Part shown: positions 25,932 through 35,299 of the stretch, piece by piece
How the letters are laid out: each line of letters starts with the position of its first letter
Numbering within the stretch: the stretch's first letter is position 1
DNA from: Mycobacterium sp. HUMS_12744610
Lineage (GTDB): Bacteria; Actinomycetota; Actinomycetes; Mycobacteriales; Mycobacteriaceae
Direction of reading: 5' to 3'
NCBI RefSeq assembly: GCF_041206865.1
Contig: NZ_JBGEDP010000001.1
Span: 5,890,001 to 5,954,000, forward strand
DNA length: 64,000 nt
The notes under the pieces: model-generated
The model's input: the letters and a program-made list of their open reading frames with translations, nothing else
Database searches by the model: none
Told to the model about the DNA's origin: nothing
Translations under genes and position numbers: made by a program

Positions 25932-26765
25932 GCCAGCTCACCGTGCTGCGGCTCAACATGACCAACGTCGCCGATCCGTCGACGCGCCACCGGGCCGCGC
26001 TCGAGATGGCGGAGTACGCCGACGGGCACGGATTCACCGCGGTGAGCGGCGAAGAACACCACCCGGCGGCCACCGGTTGGCTCCCGTCGCCGCTCATCCT
26101 GGCCGCGGCGCTGGCCGGGCGGACGCGCAACGTGCGCATCAGCATCAACGCCCTGATCGTGCCGCTCTACGACCCGGTTCGCCTCGCCGAGGACGTCGCC
26201 GTGCTCGACAACCTCGCCCAAGGCCGATTCGGCTTCGTGGCGGGCATGGGCTACCGGCCCGAGGAGTACCACGCCGCGGGCAGGGGCTGGTCGCGGCGGG
26301 CGGCGCTGATGGACGAGTGCCTGGGGGTGCTGATCCAGGCGTGGGGCGACGAGCCCTTCGACTATCGGGGCACGCTCGTCAACGTCACGCCGAAGCCGTG
26401 CACGCGTCCGCATCCGGTGTCCTTCGTCGGGGGCATGACCGTCGCGGCGGCCCCCCGCGCGGCGCGCTTCGGACTGCCGTTCTCGCCGCCGATGGCCATG
26501 CCCGATCGTCGAAGCCGTGTATCGGCGGGAGCTGAGCGAGCGCGGCAAAACCGGGTTCGTCCACCGCCCCGAGAACGGCAGCACCGTGACGCCGCTGCAC
26601 GACGATCCCGACGAAGCCTGGACGCGGTACGGCGCGTTCGGGATGAACGAGACCGCCGAATACAGCGCGTGGAAGCGGGCGGGGGTGCCGCGGCCCAACG
26701 AAACCGCCGCCGCCTCGATCGAGGCGGGCTGGGCCCGCCTTCGGCTATGGCCGAGAAGGTGCTGA
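25928..26765 (+). pseudogene. Luciferase-like (LLM class) flavin oxidoreductase, frameshifted
   Basis: The first frame (TTG at 25928) encodes a normal LLM N-terminus: SGEEHHPAATGWLPSPL, LAEDVAVLDNLAQGRFGFV and GMGYRPEEY. After MAMP at about 26508 the frame is lost; the continuation IVEAVYRRELSERGKTGF is one frame over, and one C too many in the CCC run would explain it. The second frame ends early at 26765 with a C-terminus unlike the family. Members use F420 or FMN. Either a real loss of function or, for the first shift, a base-call error. Confidence 0.75.
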
Positions 26766-26777
26766 CCCGCGTGTCAA

Positions 26778-27245
26778 TCAGCGCGTGGCGTAGCGATCGC
26801 GCAGCTTGGTCAGTGTCGCCTCGATGCCCGCGGCGTTGGTCTTGCGGGCGCCGCTGAGTTCGAAGTACTTGTTCTTGACCGGGCCGGCGTCGCGGTAGTC
26901 GAACGTCTCGGTGACCCGCGTCAGCGTCGGCGACAGCGCCTCGAACTCCCACCGCCAGCGGTGGCCCATCGGATGACGCCACTCGACCACTTCGTCCGGC
27001 GTCAGGGCGGTGATCGTGCTGGTGATGCGGTACGGCACACCATAGAGCTTCATGTTGGTCGAGAACTTCGACCCGACGACGACTTGCGCGGGAGCTTTGA
27101 CGGTGTCGCGAACGGTGCCCGACCCGTCGAGCTCACAGTGGCGGCGCGGGTCGGCGGCCAGCGCGTAGAGCTCCGACACCGGCGCGGCCACTTCCACGGA
27201 CCGGCTTACCTGCCGGGGCCCGGCATCGACGACGGTGACGGTCAC
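26778..27245 (-). CDS. SRPBCC family protein
   Basis: A 155-residue helix-grip protein starting [19 protein letters not shown]. Ligand-binding-fold landmarks are [39 protein letters not shown] and [11 protein letters not shown], which match mycobacterial cyclase/dehydrase-like SRPBCC proteins. It converges on the damaged LLM gene and is divergent from the mycofactocin-type SDR (86 bp). No active site is evident; lipid binding is a family-level guess. Confidence 0.82.
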   Translation of the reverse strand: MTVTVVDAGPRQVSRSVEVAAPVSELYALAADPRRHCELDGSGTVRDTVKAPAQVVVGSKFSTNMKLYGVPYRITSTITALTPDEVVEWRHPMGHRWRWEFEALSPTLTRVTETFDYRDAGPVKNKYFELSGARKTNAAGIEATLTKLRDRYATR

Positions 27246-27331
27246 GATGTCTCCCTCCGGTCAGGCGGCTGCGCCGGGACGAACATTACGCTTCGCCGAG
27301 TGGGTCTTGGCGAGAAAGGAAGTCCATAATC

Positions 27332-28153
27332 ATGAGCCAGTCGATCCCGGGCAGGGTGGCGCTGATCACCGGCGCCGCGCGCGGACAGGGCCGGGCACAC
27401 GCGGTGCGGCTCAGCGCCGAAGGCGCCGACATCATCGCGGTCGACATCGCCGGACCCCTGCCGCCCAGCGTTCCCTACGACTCGGCGACGCCGGACGACC
27501 TGGCGGAGACGGCGCGCCTGGTCGGCGCCAACGGCAGGCGGGCCGTCGCCGCAGTGGTGGACATCCGCGACCTCGACGCGCTCAAAGCCGCGGTCGACGG
27601 CGCGGTCGGCGAGCTCGGCCGGCTCGACATCATCGTCGCCAACGCCGGCATCTGCAGCCCGGCGCCCTGGGATCGGATCACCCCCGAGGCGTTCCGCGAC
27701 ACCATCGACACGAACGTGACCGGCACCTGGAACACCGTGATGGCCGGTGCGCCGCACATCGTCGACGGCGGTCGCGGCGGCTCGATCGTGCTGATCGGAT
27801 CGGCCGCCGGCATCAACATGCAGGCGTTCATGATCCACTACACCGCCAGCAAACACGCCGTGGTCGGGATGGCGCGCGCCTTCGCCGCCGAACTCGGCCG
27901 GCACAACATCCGCGTCAACAGCCTTAACCCGGGCGCTGTCGCCACCCCGATGGGCACCGGGCGGATGCGCGACGCGTTGCGTTCGGCCGCCGACAGCTAC
28001 CCGCATCTGCGCGGCCTGCACAAGCCGCTGCTGCCGGAAGGCGTCGCGCAGCCCGAGGACGTCGCCGACGCGGTCGCCTGGCTGGTTTCCGACGCGTCCC
28101 GGCTGGTGACGGCCAGTCAGGTGTCGGTGGACATCGGGGTCGGCTACGTCTGA
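27332..28153 (+). CDS. Mycofactocin-coupled SDR family oxidoreductase
   Basis: A 273-residue SDR. The opening GRVALITGAARGQGRAHAVRL and the DIIAVDI strand, followed by an insert before the next helix, are hallmarks of the mycofactocin-dependent (carveol dehydrogenase-like) SDR subfamily. Its NAD is non-exchangeable and its electrons pass to mycofactocin. Catalytic residues lie in VLIGSAAG and YTASKHAVVG. No mycofactocin biosynthesis gene is in this window. The substrate, an alcohol, is unknown. Confidence 0.88.
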   Translation: MSQSIPGRVALITGAARGQGRAHAVRLSAEGADIIAVDIAGPLPPSVPYDSATPDDLAETARLVGANGRRAVAAVVDIRDLDALKAAVDGAVGELGRLDIIVANAGICSPAPWDRITPEAFRDTIDTNVTGTWNTVMAGAPHIVDGGRGGSIVLIGSAAGINMQAFMIHYTASKHAVVGMARAFAAELGRHNIRVNSLNPGAVATPMGTGRMRDALRSAADSYPHLRGLHKPLLPEGVAQPEDVADAVAWLVSDASRLVTASQVSVDIGVGYV

Positions 28154-28165
28154 GGCCGGCTAGGC

Positions 28166-28214
28166 ATACCTTGGGGGTGGCGGTGTTCGCCGGGTTGATA
28201 CCCCTGCCGGGGAT
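28166..28214. promoter_or_regulatory. Candidate CsoR-type copper operators upstream of CopZ
   Basis: ATACCTTGGGGGT (28166-28178) and ATACCCCTGCCGGGGAT (28198-28214) resemble the G-tract/C-tract dyads bound by CsoR repressors. The second has perfect CCCC/GGGG arms around TGCC and lies just before the SD of the CopZ-like gene. Confidence 0.45.
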
Positions 28215-28229
28215 GAGGGAAGGAGCGTC

Positions 28230-28442
28230 GTGGCGACGAGCGAATACCAGGTCACCGGGATGACCTGTGGGCACTGCGAGGCCGCCGTACGCGGCGAGGT
28301 GAGCCAGCTCCCGGGCGTCGAGCGGGTGGACGTGAGCGCGGACACCGGCAGACTCGTCGTCACTAGTTCCACGCCACTGGACCCCGCCGCGGTGCTCGCG
28401 GCCGTGGACGAGGCCGGCTTCGAAGCGGTCCCCGTGGCGTGA
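28230..28442 (+). CDS. CopZ-like heavy-metal-associated domain protein
   Basis: A 70-residue single HMA domain, start GTG at 28230 behind GGGAAGGAG. The metal site is GMTCGHCEAAV near residue 10, with two cysteines for Cu(I), and the fold ends in AVDEAGFEAVPVA. Such proteins shuttle copper to P-type ATPases or regulators. No ATPase or CsoR gene is adjacent, so this is an orphan chaperone here. Two G/C-tract dyads upstream suggest copper-dependent control. Confidence 0.88.
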   Translation: MATSEYQVTGMTCGHCEAAVRGEVSQLPGVERVDVSADTGRLVVTSSTPLDPAAVLAAVDEAGFEAVPVA

Positions 28443-28636
28443 GCGCGGACCCACCGATGCCCGAGAGCGCCGCGATGGCGTTCTGCAGCGTCTTCGTCGT
28501 CGGTAACGGTTTGCGCCCGCGCTCGTTTGCCGCCGGGACGCGCCCGGGCGGTATGGGATAGTTGATTCCGGCCTTTCGCGTCATCGCTGGGGGAACATGA
28601 TGCCGGCCGCGACGGAATTAGCGAAGGTCAGGACTG

Positions 28637-30001
28637 TTGAGCAACTTCTTCGACCGGCTGTCTTTGCTGCACGGCTGGTTGCCGGCGACGGCCCAGGGGT
28701 TGGCGCTGTTCGTGACCTTCGCCGCGGTCGGGTGGCACCGTCGGCGTTGGCGTAGCTGGGCGCTGCCCGCGGTGCTGGGCGTCGCGGCGGCGGTGACCGC
28801 GCTGTCGTACTGGTACATCACGACGCTGGGCGTGGCCGGCGACCCTGCCCCGGTCACGCTGTGGCTTTGGATAGGGATGAGCGGACTCGCCGCCGCGGTG
28901 CTCGTGCTCGGCTGGCCGGGTGCCCGGTGGTGGCGGCGCGGGCTGGCGCTGCTGTCGGTGCCCCTGTGCGCGCTGTGCGCGACCCTGGCGCTGAACGGCT
29001 GGGTCGGCTACTTCCCCACGGTGCGCGCCGCGTGGAATCAGCTCACGGGGGTGCCGCTGCCCGACCAGATCGACCGGCTACGGGTGACCGAGATGCAGAT
29101 CGCGCGGACCCGGCCGACCAAGGGCGTCGTGGTGCCGGTGATGACCGGCACCGACGGGTCGCACTTCCCGCACCGCCAGGAGCTGGTGTACCTGCCGCCG
29201 GCCTGGTTCGGCAGCAATCCGCCGCCGCGGCTGCCGGCGGTGCTGATGATCAGTTCGGCCTTCAACACCCCGGCCGACTGGCTGCGCGCGGGTAACGCGT
29301 TCAACACCGTCGACGACTTCGCCGCCCGCCATCACGGATTCGCGCCGGCCCTGGTGTTCGCCGACGCCACCGGCTCGTTCGACAACGACACCGAGTGCGT
29401 CAACGGCCGCCGCGGCAATGCGGCCGACCACCTGACCAAAGACGTCGTCCCGTTCGTCGTCTCGAATTTCGGCGTGAGTGCCGACCGCGCCAACTGGGGC
29501 GTCGTGGGCTGGTCGATGGGCGGTACGTGCGCCGTGGACCTGACCGTCATGCACCCGGAGACGTTCAGCGCGTTCGTCGACATCGCCGGTGACCGCGGGC
29601 CCGACATCGGCGGGCGGGAGCAGACGATCACCCGGCTGTTCGCCGGCGACGCCGCCGCCTGGGCGTCGTTCGACCCGGCGACCGTCATGGCCCGGCACGG
29701 TCACTACTCCGGGGTGTCGGGATGGTTCGACGTTCCCTCGTCGAGGACCCAGAACCTCGCCGAGGCCGGCACCACCCTCGCCACCGCGAGCGTCGACCCC
29801 GCCGCCAACCCCGAGGGTCAGGACACCGCAGCCCGGGCGCTGTGCGAGATCGCCGGCGCACACGGCATCGACTGCGCGGTGGTCACCCAGCCGGGCCGGC
29901 ACGACTGGCCGTTCGCCGCCCAGGCGTTCGCCGCCTCGCTGCCGTGGCTGGCCGCGAAACTGAACACTCCCGAGACCGAACCCGTCCCGTTCCGGCACTG
30001 A
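28637..30001 (+). CDS. Membrane-anchored alpha/beta-hydrolase (esterase D/Ag85-like fold)
   Basis: A 454-residue protein, probable TTG start at 28637. Residues 1-130 hold four membrane segments; the rest is an extracytoplasmic hydrolase domain. The nucleophile elbow is GWSMGGTCA near residue 295 and the catalytic His is in PGRHDWPFA near 420. The layout (several TM helices then a putative-esterase domain) recurs in mycobacterial cell-envelope hydrolases related to antigen 85, but no trehalose-mycolate site can be shown. It precedes a Tat-exported polysaccharide deacetylase. Confidence 0.78.
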   Translation: MSNFFDRLSLLHGWLPATAQGLALFVTFAAVGWHRRRWRSWALPAVLGVAAAVTALSYWYITTLGVAGDPAPVTLWLWIGMSGLAAAVLVLGWPGARWWRRGLALLSVPLCALCATLALNGWVGYFPTVRAAWNQLTGVPLPDQIDRLRVTEMQIARTRPTKGVVVPVMTGTDGSHFPHRQELVYLPPAWFGSNPPPRLPAVLMISSAFNTPADWLRAGNAFNTVDDFAARHHGFAPALVFADATGSFDNDTECVNGRRGNAADHLTKDVVPFVVSNFGVSADRANWGVVGWSMGGTCAVDLTVMHPETFSAFVDIAGDRGPDIGGREQTITRLFAGDAAAWASFDPATVMARHGHYSGVSGWFDVPSSRTQNLAEAGTTLATASVDPAANPEGQDTAARALCEIAGAHGIDCAVVTQPGRHDWPFAAQAFAASLPWLAAKLNTPETEPVPFRH

Positions 30002-30240
30002 CCGCGGCCCGGTGCGGCCGCGCACGCGGACCCGGCCGAGCGGGGCGGGAAAACGTTGCCGATTCGATACGAATTTCACAGCTGACCCTCCCGTCACGAA
30101 CCCGGCGCATTTGCTGCGGCGGTGCTACCGTTCGCTGCTGTGACGGCAAGGTCGGGCCATGCGGACGGTCGGCGCGCGGGACGGCCCGGTGCGCGCGGCC
30201 CACGGGCCCTCCGCCCGACCGGCTCAGGGCCGGCCCGGTG

Positions 30241-31050
30241 ATGAACCGCCGCCGCTTCCTCGGGTCGCTCGCCGCGTCGGTGGTCGCCGGCGTCGGTGCC
30301 GCCCGCCTCGTCGTCGATCCGCCACCCCGGACGTTCGCGCAGGCCGCGGCAGGTTCCGTGCCCACCTCCGGTCCCCCCGCCCCGCAGGCCCTGTTGCCGC
30401 CCCCGCCGCCGAGCGCGCGCATCCCGCTACCCGGCGGCGGCGCACTGCGCACGATCCCCGGCCAAGGCGATCTGCTCGCGCTGACCCTCGACGACGGCGT
30501 CAACAGCGATGTGGTCCGCGCCTACACGCAACTCGCCCGGGACACCGGTGTGCGGATGACGTTCTTCGTCAACGGTATCTACGACTCCTGGACCGAGAAC
30601 CGCGACATGTTGCTGCCGCTGGTGGAATCCGGGCAGATTCAGCTCGGCAACCACACCTGGTCGCATCCGGACCTAACGGCGGTGTCCCACAGCAGGATTG
30701 CCGACGAACTCACCCGCAACGACGAATTCCTGAAGAAGACCTACGGCGTCGGCGCGAAACCCTACTACCGGCCCCCCTATGCCAAGCGCAACGCCACCGT
30801 CGACGGGGTGGCAGCCTACCTCGGCTATACCGCCCCGACGTTATGGTCGGGCTCGTTGTCGGATTCGACGTTGATCACCGAGGACTGCATCGTGCAGATG
30901 GCCGACCAGTACTTCACCCCGCAGGCCATCGTGATCGGTCACCTCAACCACCTGCCCGTCACGCACGTCTACCCGCAACTGATCGACATCATCCGGTCGC
31001 GGAGCCTGCGTACCGTCACGCTCAACGACGTGTTCCTCAGAACCCCGTAG
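30241..31050 (+). CDS. Tat-exported polysaccharide deacetylase (NodB/CE4)
   Basis: A 269-residue secreted enzyme. The N-terminus MNRRRFLGSLAASVVAG is a twin-arginine signal, followed by a proline-rich linker to about residue 60. CE4 motifs: LTLDDGVNSD (catalytic Asp and metal Asp) near residue 81, NHTWSHPDL (two metal His) near 135, and RPPYAKRN near 175. It probably removes acetyl groups from cell-wall glycan. The 239 bp upstream (30002-30240) hold no gene that I can support; the strand and spacing fit its own promoter. Confidence 0.87.
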   Translation: MNRRRFLGSLAASVVAGVGAARLVVDPPPRTFAQAAAGSVPTSGPPAPQALLPPPPPSARIPLPGGGALRTIPGQGDLLALTLDDGVNSDVVRAYTQLARDTGVRMTFFVNGIYDSWTENRDMLLPLVESGQIQLGNHTWSHPDLTAVSHSRIADELTRNDEFLKKTYGVGAKPYYRPPYAKRNATVDGVAAYLGYTAPTLWSGSLSDSTLITEDCIVQMADQYFTPQAIVIGHLNHLPVTHVYPQLIDIIRSRSLRTVTLNDVFLRTP

Positions 31051-31063
31051 CGGGCAAGCGCCG

Positions 31064-31513
31064 TCAGACGTCGGGCGTCGGAGAATTGGCGGCGAGCAAC
31101 AGTTGCAGGCTCTCCCGCAGTTCGGTCAACCGGCGGCGCCCCAGGGTGGTCTCCCAGCGCGCCTCCAATTCCATTGCGCTGGAGTGCATTACACGCAGGG
31201 CATGGCGGCCTCGCGCAGTCAGATCGACGATCCGCGCGCGGGCGTCGTGGGGATCGGGCACCCGGGCGACATAGCCCTGCCGCTCCAGGGCGGCGATCCC
31301 CTGGGCCACCGCCTGCCGACTCACCTTGAGGCGGTCGGCGAGGTCGGACGCGTGCATCCCCCCGTTCATCAGCGGGACCAGCGCAACCGCCTGCGCGGGG
31401 CGGATCCCGTCGAGCCCCGCCGCGGCAAACGCGGCACGCAGGTGGGGAGCCCGCGACGCCGCCAGGAGGTTCACCAAAGTCGGCAGGGTGGGCTCCCAGT
31501 CGACGTCGCGCAT
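31064..31513 (-). CDS. MarR family transcriptional regulator
   Basis: A 149-residue MarR protein. The winged-helix core is ASDLADRLKVSRQAVAQGIAAL followed by the wing RQGYVARVPDPHDARARIV. It faces a damaged esterase gene across 75 bp containing a TTGACAA/TTGTCAA palindrome, so it probably represses itself and that gene. Ligand unknown. Confidence 0.88.
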   Translation of the reverse strand: MRDVDWEPTLPTLVNLLAASRAPHLRAAFAAAGLDGIRPAQAVALVPLMNGGMHASDLADRLKVSRQAVAQGIAALERQGYVARVPDPHDARARIVDLTARGRHALRVMHSSAMELEARWETTLGRRRLTELRESLQLLLAANSPTPDV

Positions 31514-31541
31514 GACGAACAGTGTGCCACGATCCCCGCGA

Positions 31542-31560
31542 TTGACAATTTACTTGTCAA
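31542..31560. promoter_or_regulatory. MarR-type operator palindrome
   Basis: TTGACAA (31542-31548) and TTGTCAA (31554-31560) are perfect 7-bp arms around TTTAC, 29 bp upstream of the MarR start. TTGACA also fits a -35 element, so repression by occlusion is likely. Confidence 0.6.
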
Positions 31561-31588
31561 AAACGGGCGCCGCCGCCACGTTGAGATC

Positions 31589-32466
31589 ATGCGATCTCGA
31601 TGTGCCCGGGCGCTGGGCGGGTTCCTGCTGCCGATCCTGGTCGTCGTGCTCGGCGGGCGCCTGGGCGGCGGACATGCGACGGGAATGCCAGGGCCCCAAC
31701 CGATCCCGGTGGGACAGTCCACCCAGACCATCCGATCGGGCGGCGTCGCCAGGACCTTCCACCTGTACCGCCCGCCGGGATTGACCGACGCGGTGCCGTT
31801 GGTGGTGATGCTGCACGGGGGCTTCGGCAGCGGCGCCCAGGCCGAGCGCTCCTATCGCTGAAACGCCGGGACCTGTTGCGGCGAACCCCGGCGCGGCAAC
31901 GTCGACGATGTCGCATTCATCACGTCGATGGTGGGCGCCATCGAGGAGCAGATGCCGATCGACCGCACCCGCGTCTATGTGACCGGGGTGTCGAACGGGG
32001 CCATGATGGCGTTGCGCCTGGGCTGTCAGAGCGACATTTTCGCCGCGATCGCCCCGGTGGCGGGCACCCTGCTGGCCGACTGCCCGCGGGCCCGGCCGGC
32101 GTCGGTCCTGCAGATCCACGGCACCGAGACGACCGGGTGCGGTATGCCGGCGGGCCCGGAAAAGCGTTCGGGGTCAACGGCGCCCCGCGTGTCGACGGGC
32201 CCTCGGCGGAGTCGGTCAACGCCACCTGGCGTGCCACCGACGCCTGCGGGCCGCCCACCTCGGCCACCGCCGGCGACGTCACCACGCAAACCGCCGGCTG
32301 CGCCGACGGGCGGACCGTGGAGTTGATCTCGGTGGCCGGCGCGGGGCACCAGTGGCCCGGCGGCGCGCGCACGCCGCTGGCCGAGCTCGCCGGCGTACCC
32401 GAGCCGTCGACGGCGCTGGATGCGACCGACACCATCTGGCGATTCTTCGACGCGCACCGCGGCTAG
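31589..32466 (+). pseudogene. PHB depolymerase/LpqC-like esterase, decayed
   Basis: The reading starts MRSRCARALGGFLLPIL (signal-like) and continues into a normal fold, PLVVMLHGGFGSG, but reaches an in-frame TGA at 31859. Just past it the family text resumes with NAGTCCGEP, so about 25 residues between SYR and this segment are gone. Further on the GxSxG elbow is intact (VTGVSNGAMMA), then a -1 shift after LQIHGTE (about 32128) moves the frame to YAGGPGKAFGVNG and on to the stop at 32466. At least three lesions make it non-functional. Confidence 0.8.
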
Positions 32467-32538
32467 ACCGGCCAACCCAATCTCTAAAACCTTAGAGATT
32501 GCCTTCCGCTGACGGGCGGTGATTGTTACCGTTCCGTA

Positions 32539-33828
32539 ATGCGCCGGTTTGGGGGAATCTTCGCGGTCCTACTGCTGATCGTTGCCGCATCGGCCGGCGT
32601 AGCAGACGCCCGGGCCGACGGCGGCGACGAGCCGCGATACGCCGAGTTCTACCTTCCGCCGGACCCGCTGCCGCCCGGCCGGCCCGGTGACCTGATCCGC
32701 ACCGAGCCGTCGCGGCTGGTGCTTGAGCCCTCCGGCCAGTTGGGCGCGATCATGGCCACCGGCACCCGGATCATGTACCGCAGCACCGACACCCGTGGCA
32801 ATCCGATCGCGGTCACCGGCACCTACTTCGAGCCCTACAACGACTGGCCGGGCAACGGACCGCGGCCCCTGATCAGCTATGCGCCCGGCACGCAAGGCCA
32901 GGGCAATCAATGCGCCCCATCGCGAATGTTCAACCAGGGCATCCACTATTCGGGTGGCTGGGACATCATGTTCAACTACGAAGAGATGTTCGTCGCCACC
33001 ATGGTCGCCCGTGGCTTCGCCGTCGTGATGACCGACTACGAAGGCCTCGGCACCGTCTCCATGCACACCTACGTGGGCCGGGTGGCCGAGGGACAAGCGG
33101 TGCTCGACGCTGCCCGGGCGGCCATGCACTTGCCCGAAACTTCCCTGGATCCGCATGGGCCCGTTGCCTTCTGGGGATATTCCCAAGGCGGCGGCGCGAC
33201 CGCGTCGGCAGCCGAACTTGCCTCGTCCTACGCCCCGGAGCTACACATCGTGGGTACCTACGCCGGGGCGCCGCCAGCCAACCTCAAGGAGCTGTTCCCC
33301 TACGCCGACGGCAGCGCCCTGGTCGGCGTCGTCGGATATGCGCTCAACAGCGTGATGGCCGCCTATCCCGAAGCCGCCGACCTGATCCGCTCGAAGATGA
33401 CTCCGCGCGGGCTGGCGATGCTGGAGTCGGTGTCGCGGCAATGCGTCGGCCAGACCATCCTCGACTTCATGTTCCGTCACCTGCAGCCTTACTTCACCGA
33501 AGACATCGGCCAGTTGGTCAACGAGGAACCGTTCAGCACCCTGCTGGACGAGCAGAGGATCGGCCGCCACAAACCCAACGCGCCGGTGCTGATCGACAGC
33601 AACCGTTACGACCCGCTGGTGCCATGGACGGCGGCGAACCAACTCGGCCGCGACTGGTGCGACCAGGGCGCCGACGTCGAATTCCGCACCAACGAAGAGC
33701 CGCCCTTCCTCAACAAGCTCGTCATCAATCACGCCCTGCCAATGCTCGTCGACGGTGAACCGGCCATGCAGTGGGTCGCCGCCCGCTTCAACGGCGAACC
33801 CACAGCGCCGAACTGTGGTGATTTCTGA
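32539..33828 (+). CDS. Secreted lipase (LIP/secretory lipase family)
   Basis: A 429-residue exported hydrolase. Residues 1-26 form a Sec signal peptide (IFAVLLLIVAASAGVADARA). The catalytic domain has the oxyanion region SYAPGTQGQGNQCAP, the elbow WGYSQGGGATA near residue 215, and late Asp and His in DSNRYDPLVPW and VINHALP, the order seen in fungal and actinobacterial LIP lipases. It likely cleaves host or membrane lipid esters outside the cell. A start ATG at 32539 follows a clean intergenic gap. Confidence 0.87.
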   Translation: MRRFGGIFAVLLLIVAASAGVADARADGGDEPRYAEFYLPPDPLPPGRPGDLIRTEPSRLVLEPSGQLGAIMATGTRIMYRSTDTRGNPIAVTGTYFEPYNDWPGNGPRPLISYAPGTQGQGNQCAPSRMFNQGIHYSGGWDIMFNYEEMFVATMVARGFAVVMTDYEGLGTVSMHTYVGRVAEGQAVLDAARAAMHLPETSLDPHGPVAFWGYSQGGGATASAAELASSYAPELHIVGTYAGAPPANLKELFPYADGSALVGVVGYALNSVMAAYPEAADLIRSKMTPRGLAMLESVSRQCVGQTILDFMFRHLQPYFTEDIGQLVNEEPFSTLLDEQRIGRHKPNAPVLIDSNRYDPLVPWTAANQLGRDWCDQGADVEFRTNEEPPFLNKLVINHALPMLVDGEPAMQWVAARFNGEPTAPNCGDF

Positions 33829-33867
33829 ACCCTCTGGGGTCCCTCGTCCGGCGGATAGACTGGGCGC

Positions 33868-34494
33868 ATCGCTGCACGTAGAAAGCACAACGCGCCCGCG
33901 CGGCGGCGCCAGCTCGCCGACGCCGCGATCGAACTGCTCGGCGAGAACGGGGTCCACGGCGTCAGTCACCCGAAGGTCGATGAGCACGCCGGCGTGCCGG
34001 CCGGCACCGCGTCGTTCTACTTCCGGACCCGCAAGGCGCTGCTGCACGCCGTCGCCACCCGGCTCGCCGAACTCGACGTGGCCGACTTCTCGCTGGTGGC
34101 CGAACTTGCCGAGGACCAGTCGACGCAATTCACGGGCACCGCGGGGCTGGCCCGCATCGTCATGTACGTCAACAGCGAACCCTGGTTGACCCGCGCCAAG
34201 GCGCGTTACGAGCTCGTGTTGCTCGCCGGCCGAGATCCCGAGCTGACGGCGATCCTGAGTGAGTCCGCGGCGCGGCTGTACGCGCTGGCACGCGAGGCCG
34301 TGACGCAGTGGTATCCCGCCGGCAGCGCGCCGGACCCGGCGCTGATCGAAGACCAGGCAGTCGCCACGCTGGCGTTCATCAACGGGGTCATGTTGACCTT
34401 CGTGGCGGGCCAGCCCGTCGTCGATGACGCCGAACGCCTCGACCGCCTGATCCGGGGCGTCATCGCGGGCGTGGCGCAAGTCCGCGGCGGCTGA
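33868..34494 (+). CDS. TetR family regulator lacking a canonical start codon
   Basis: The DNA-binding domain runs RRRQLADAAIELLGENG through GVPAGTASFYFRTRKALLHAV. An in-frame TAG lies at 33856, and between it and the helix-turn-helix there is no ATG, GTG or TTG. The natural N-terminus would be xAARRKHNAPARRR with ATC at 33868 where ATG is expected. A GTG at 33994 would delete the DNA-binding helices. Either an ATC start is used, the gene has lost its start, or the base is miscalled. It is followed by an SDR gene. Confidence 0.7.
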   Translation: MAARRKHNAPARRRQLADAAIELLGENGVHGVSHPKVDEHAGVPAGTASFYFRTRKALLHAVATRLAELDVADFSLVAELAEDQSTQFTGTAGLARIVMYVNSEPWLTRAKARYELVLLAGRDPELTAILSESAARLYALAREAVTQWYPAGSAPDPALIEDQAVATLAFINGVMLTFVAGQPVVDDAERLDRLIRGVIAGVAQVRGG

Positions 34495-34531
34495 CGCATG
34501 GGCCGACATCACCGGCGGTAGCGTCTTGGGC

Positions 34532-35299
34532 ATGTCAGATGCGTCACCACTGCACGACCGACGGATCCTGGTCACCGGCGCAGCGACGGGGATCGGCGCG
34601 GCCGCCGTCGGAGTCCTCACCCAGGCGGGCGCCGAGGTCGTCGCCACCTACCACCGGACACCGCCGCCCAACGACCTCGCGGCCACCTGGCTGCAGTGCG
34701 ATGCCCGCGATCCCGACGCGGTCTCGGCGACGGTGCACGGTGCTGCCGAACACCTGGGCGGGCTCGACGTGCTGGTCAACGCCGCCGGGCTGTGGCAGGC
34801 CGGGATACCGGGATACATCGGCCCCGAAGAGATCTCGTTCCTGCTGGACACCAACGTCAAGGCGACGATCCTGACCAACCAGGCCGTCTACGCGGTGATG
34901 AAGGACCAGGATCCCAAGGGCGGCAATATCATCAACTTCGGTTCGTCGGAAGCCGCTATGGGTAGCCCGATCTCGGCCGTCTACGCCGCCACCAAGGGAG
35001 CCGTGCAGGCGTGGACGCGGTCGGCCGCCAAGGCCTGGGCCGCCGACAAGGTCACCGTCAACGCGCTGGCGCCGGCGGTACAGACGCCCGGCGCCGAGCG
35101 GTTGCGGGAGTTCTTGGGCCCCGAGGCCGGCGCGCTCATCGACCAGCAGATGCAGATGATGATCCCGCTCGGCGGCACGCTGGGGGATCCCGCGCGCGAC
35201 GTCGGCCCCATGCTGGTATTCCTGGCCGGTTCCGGCTCGGACTTCATCACCGGGCAACTGCTCGCCGTCGATGGCGGGCTGATGATGGTGGGCGGATAG
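34532..35299 (+). CDS. Short-chain dehydrogenase
   Basis: A 255-residue SDR from ATG at 34532 (MSDASPLHD). Cofactor loop TGAATGIG near residue 17, NAAG near 90, catalytic Ser in NFGSSEAAM, pair in YAATKGAVQAW, and the C-terminal signature DFITGQLLAVDGG shared with FabG-like enzymes. It follows the TetR gene by 37 bp and ends in a GC palindrome. Probably a ketoacyl or alcohol reductase; not further assignable. Confidence 0.86.
   Translation: MSDASPLHDRRILVTGAATGIGAAAVGVLTQAGAEVVATYHRTPPPNDLAATWLQCDARDPDAVSATVHGAAEHLGGLDVLVNAAGLWQAGIPGYIGPEEISFLLDTNVKATILTNQAVYAVMKDQDPKGGNIINFGSSEAAMGSPISAVYAATKGAVQAWTRSAAKAWAADKVTVNALAPAVQTPGAERLREFLGPEAGALIDQQMQMMIPLGGTLGDPARDVGPMLVFLAGSGSDFITGQLLAVDGGLMMVGG

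Noticed and set aside
28363..28584. Minus-strand 73-codon frame beginning MTRKAGINYPIPP
   Set aside because: It runs antisense under the CopZ gene, has no SD and no family likeness.
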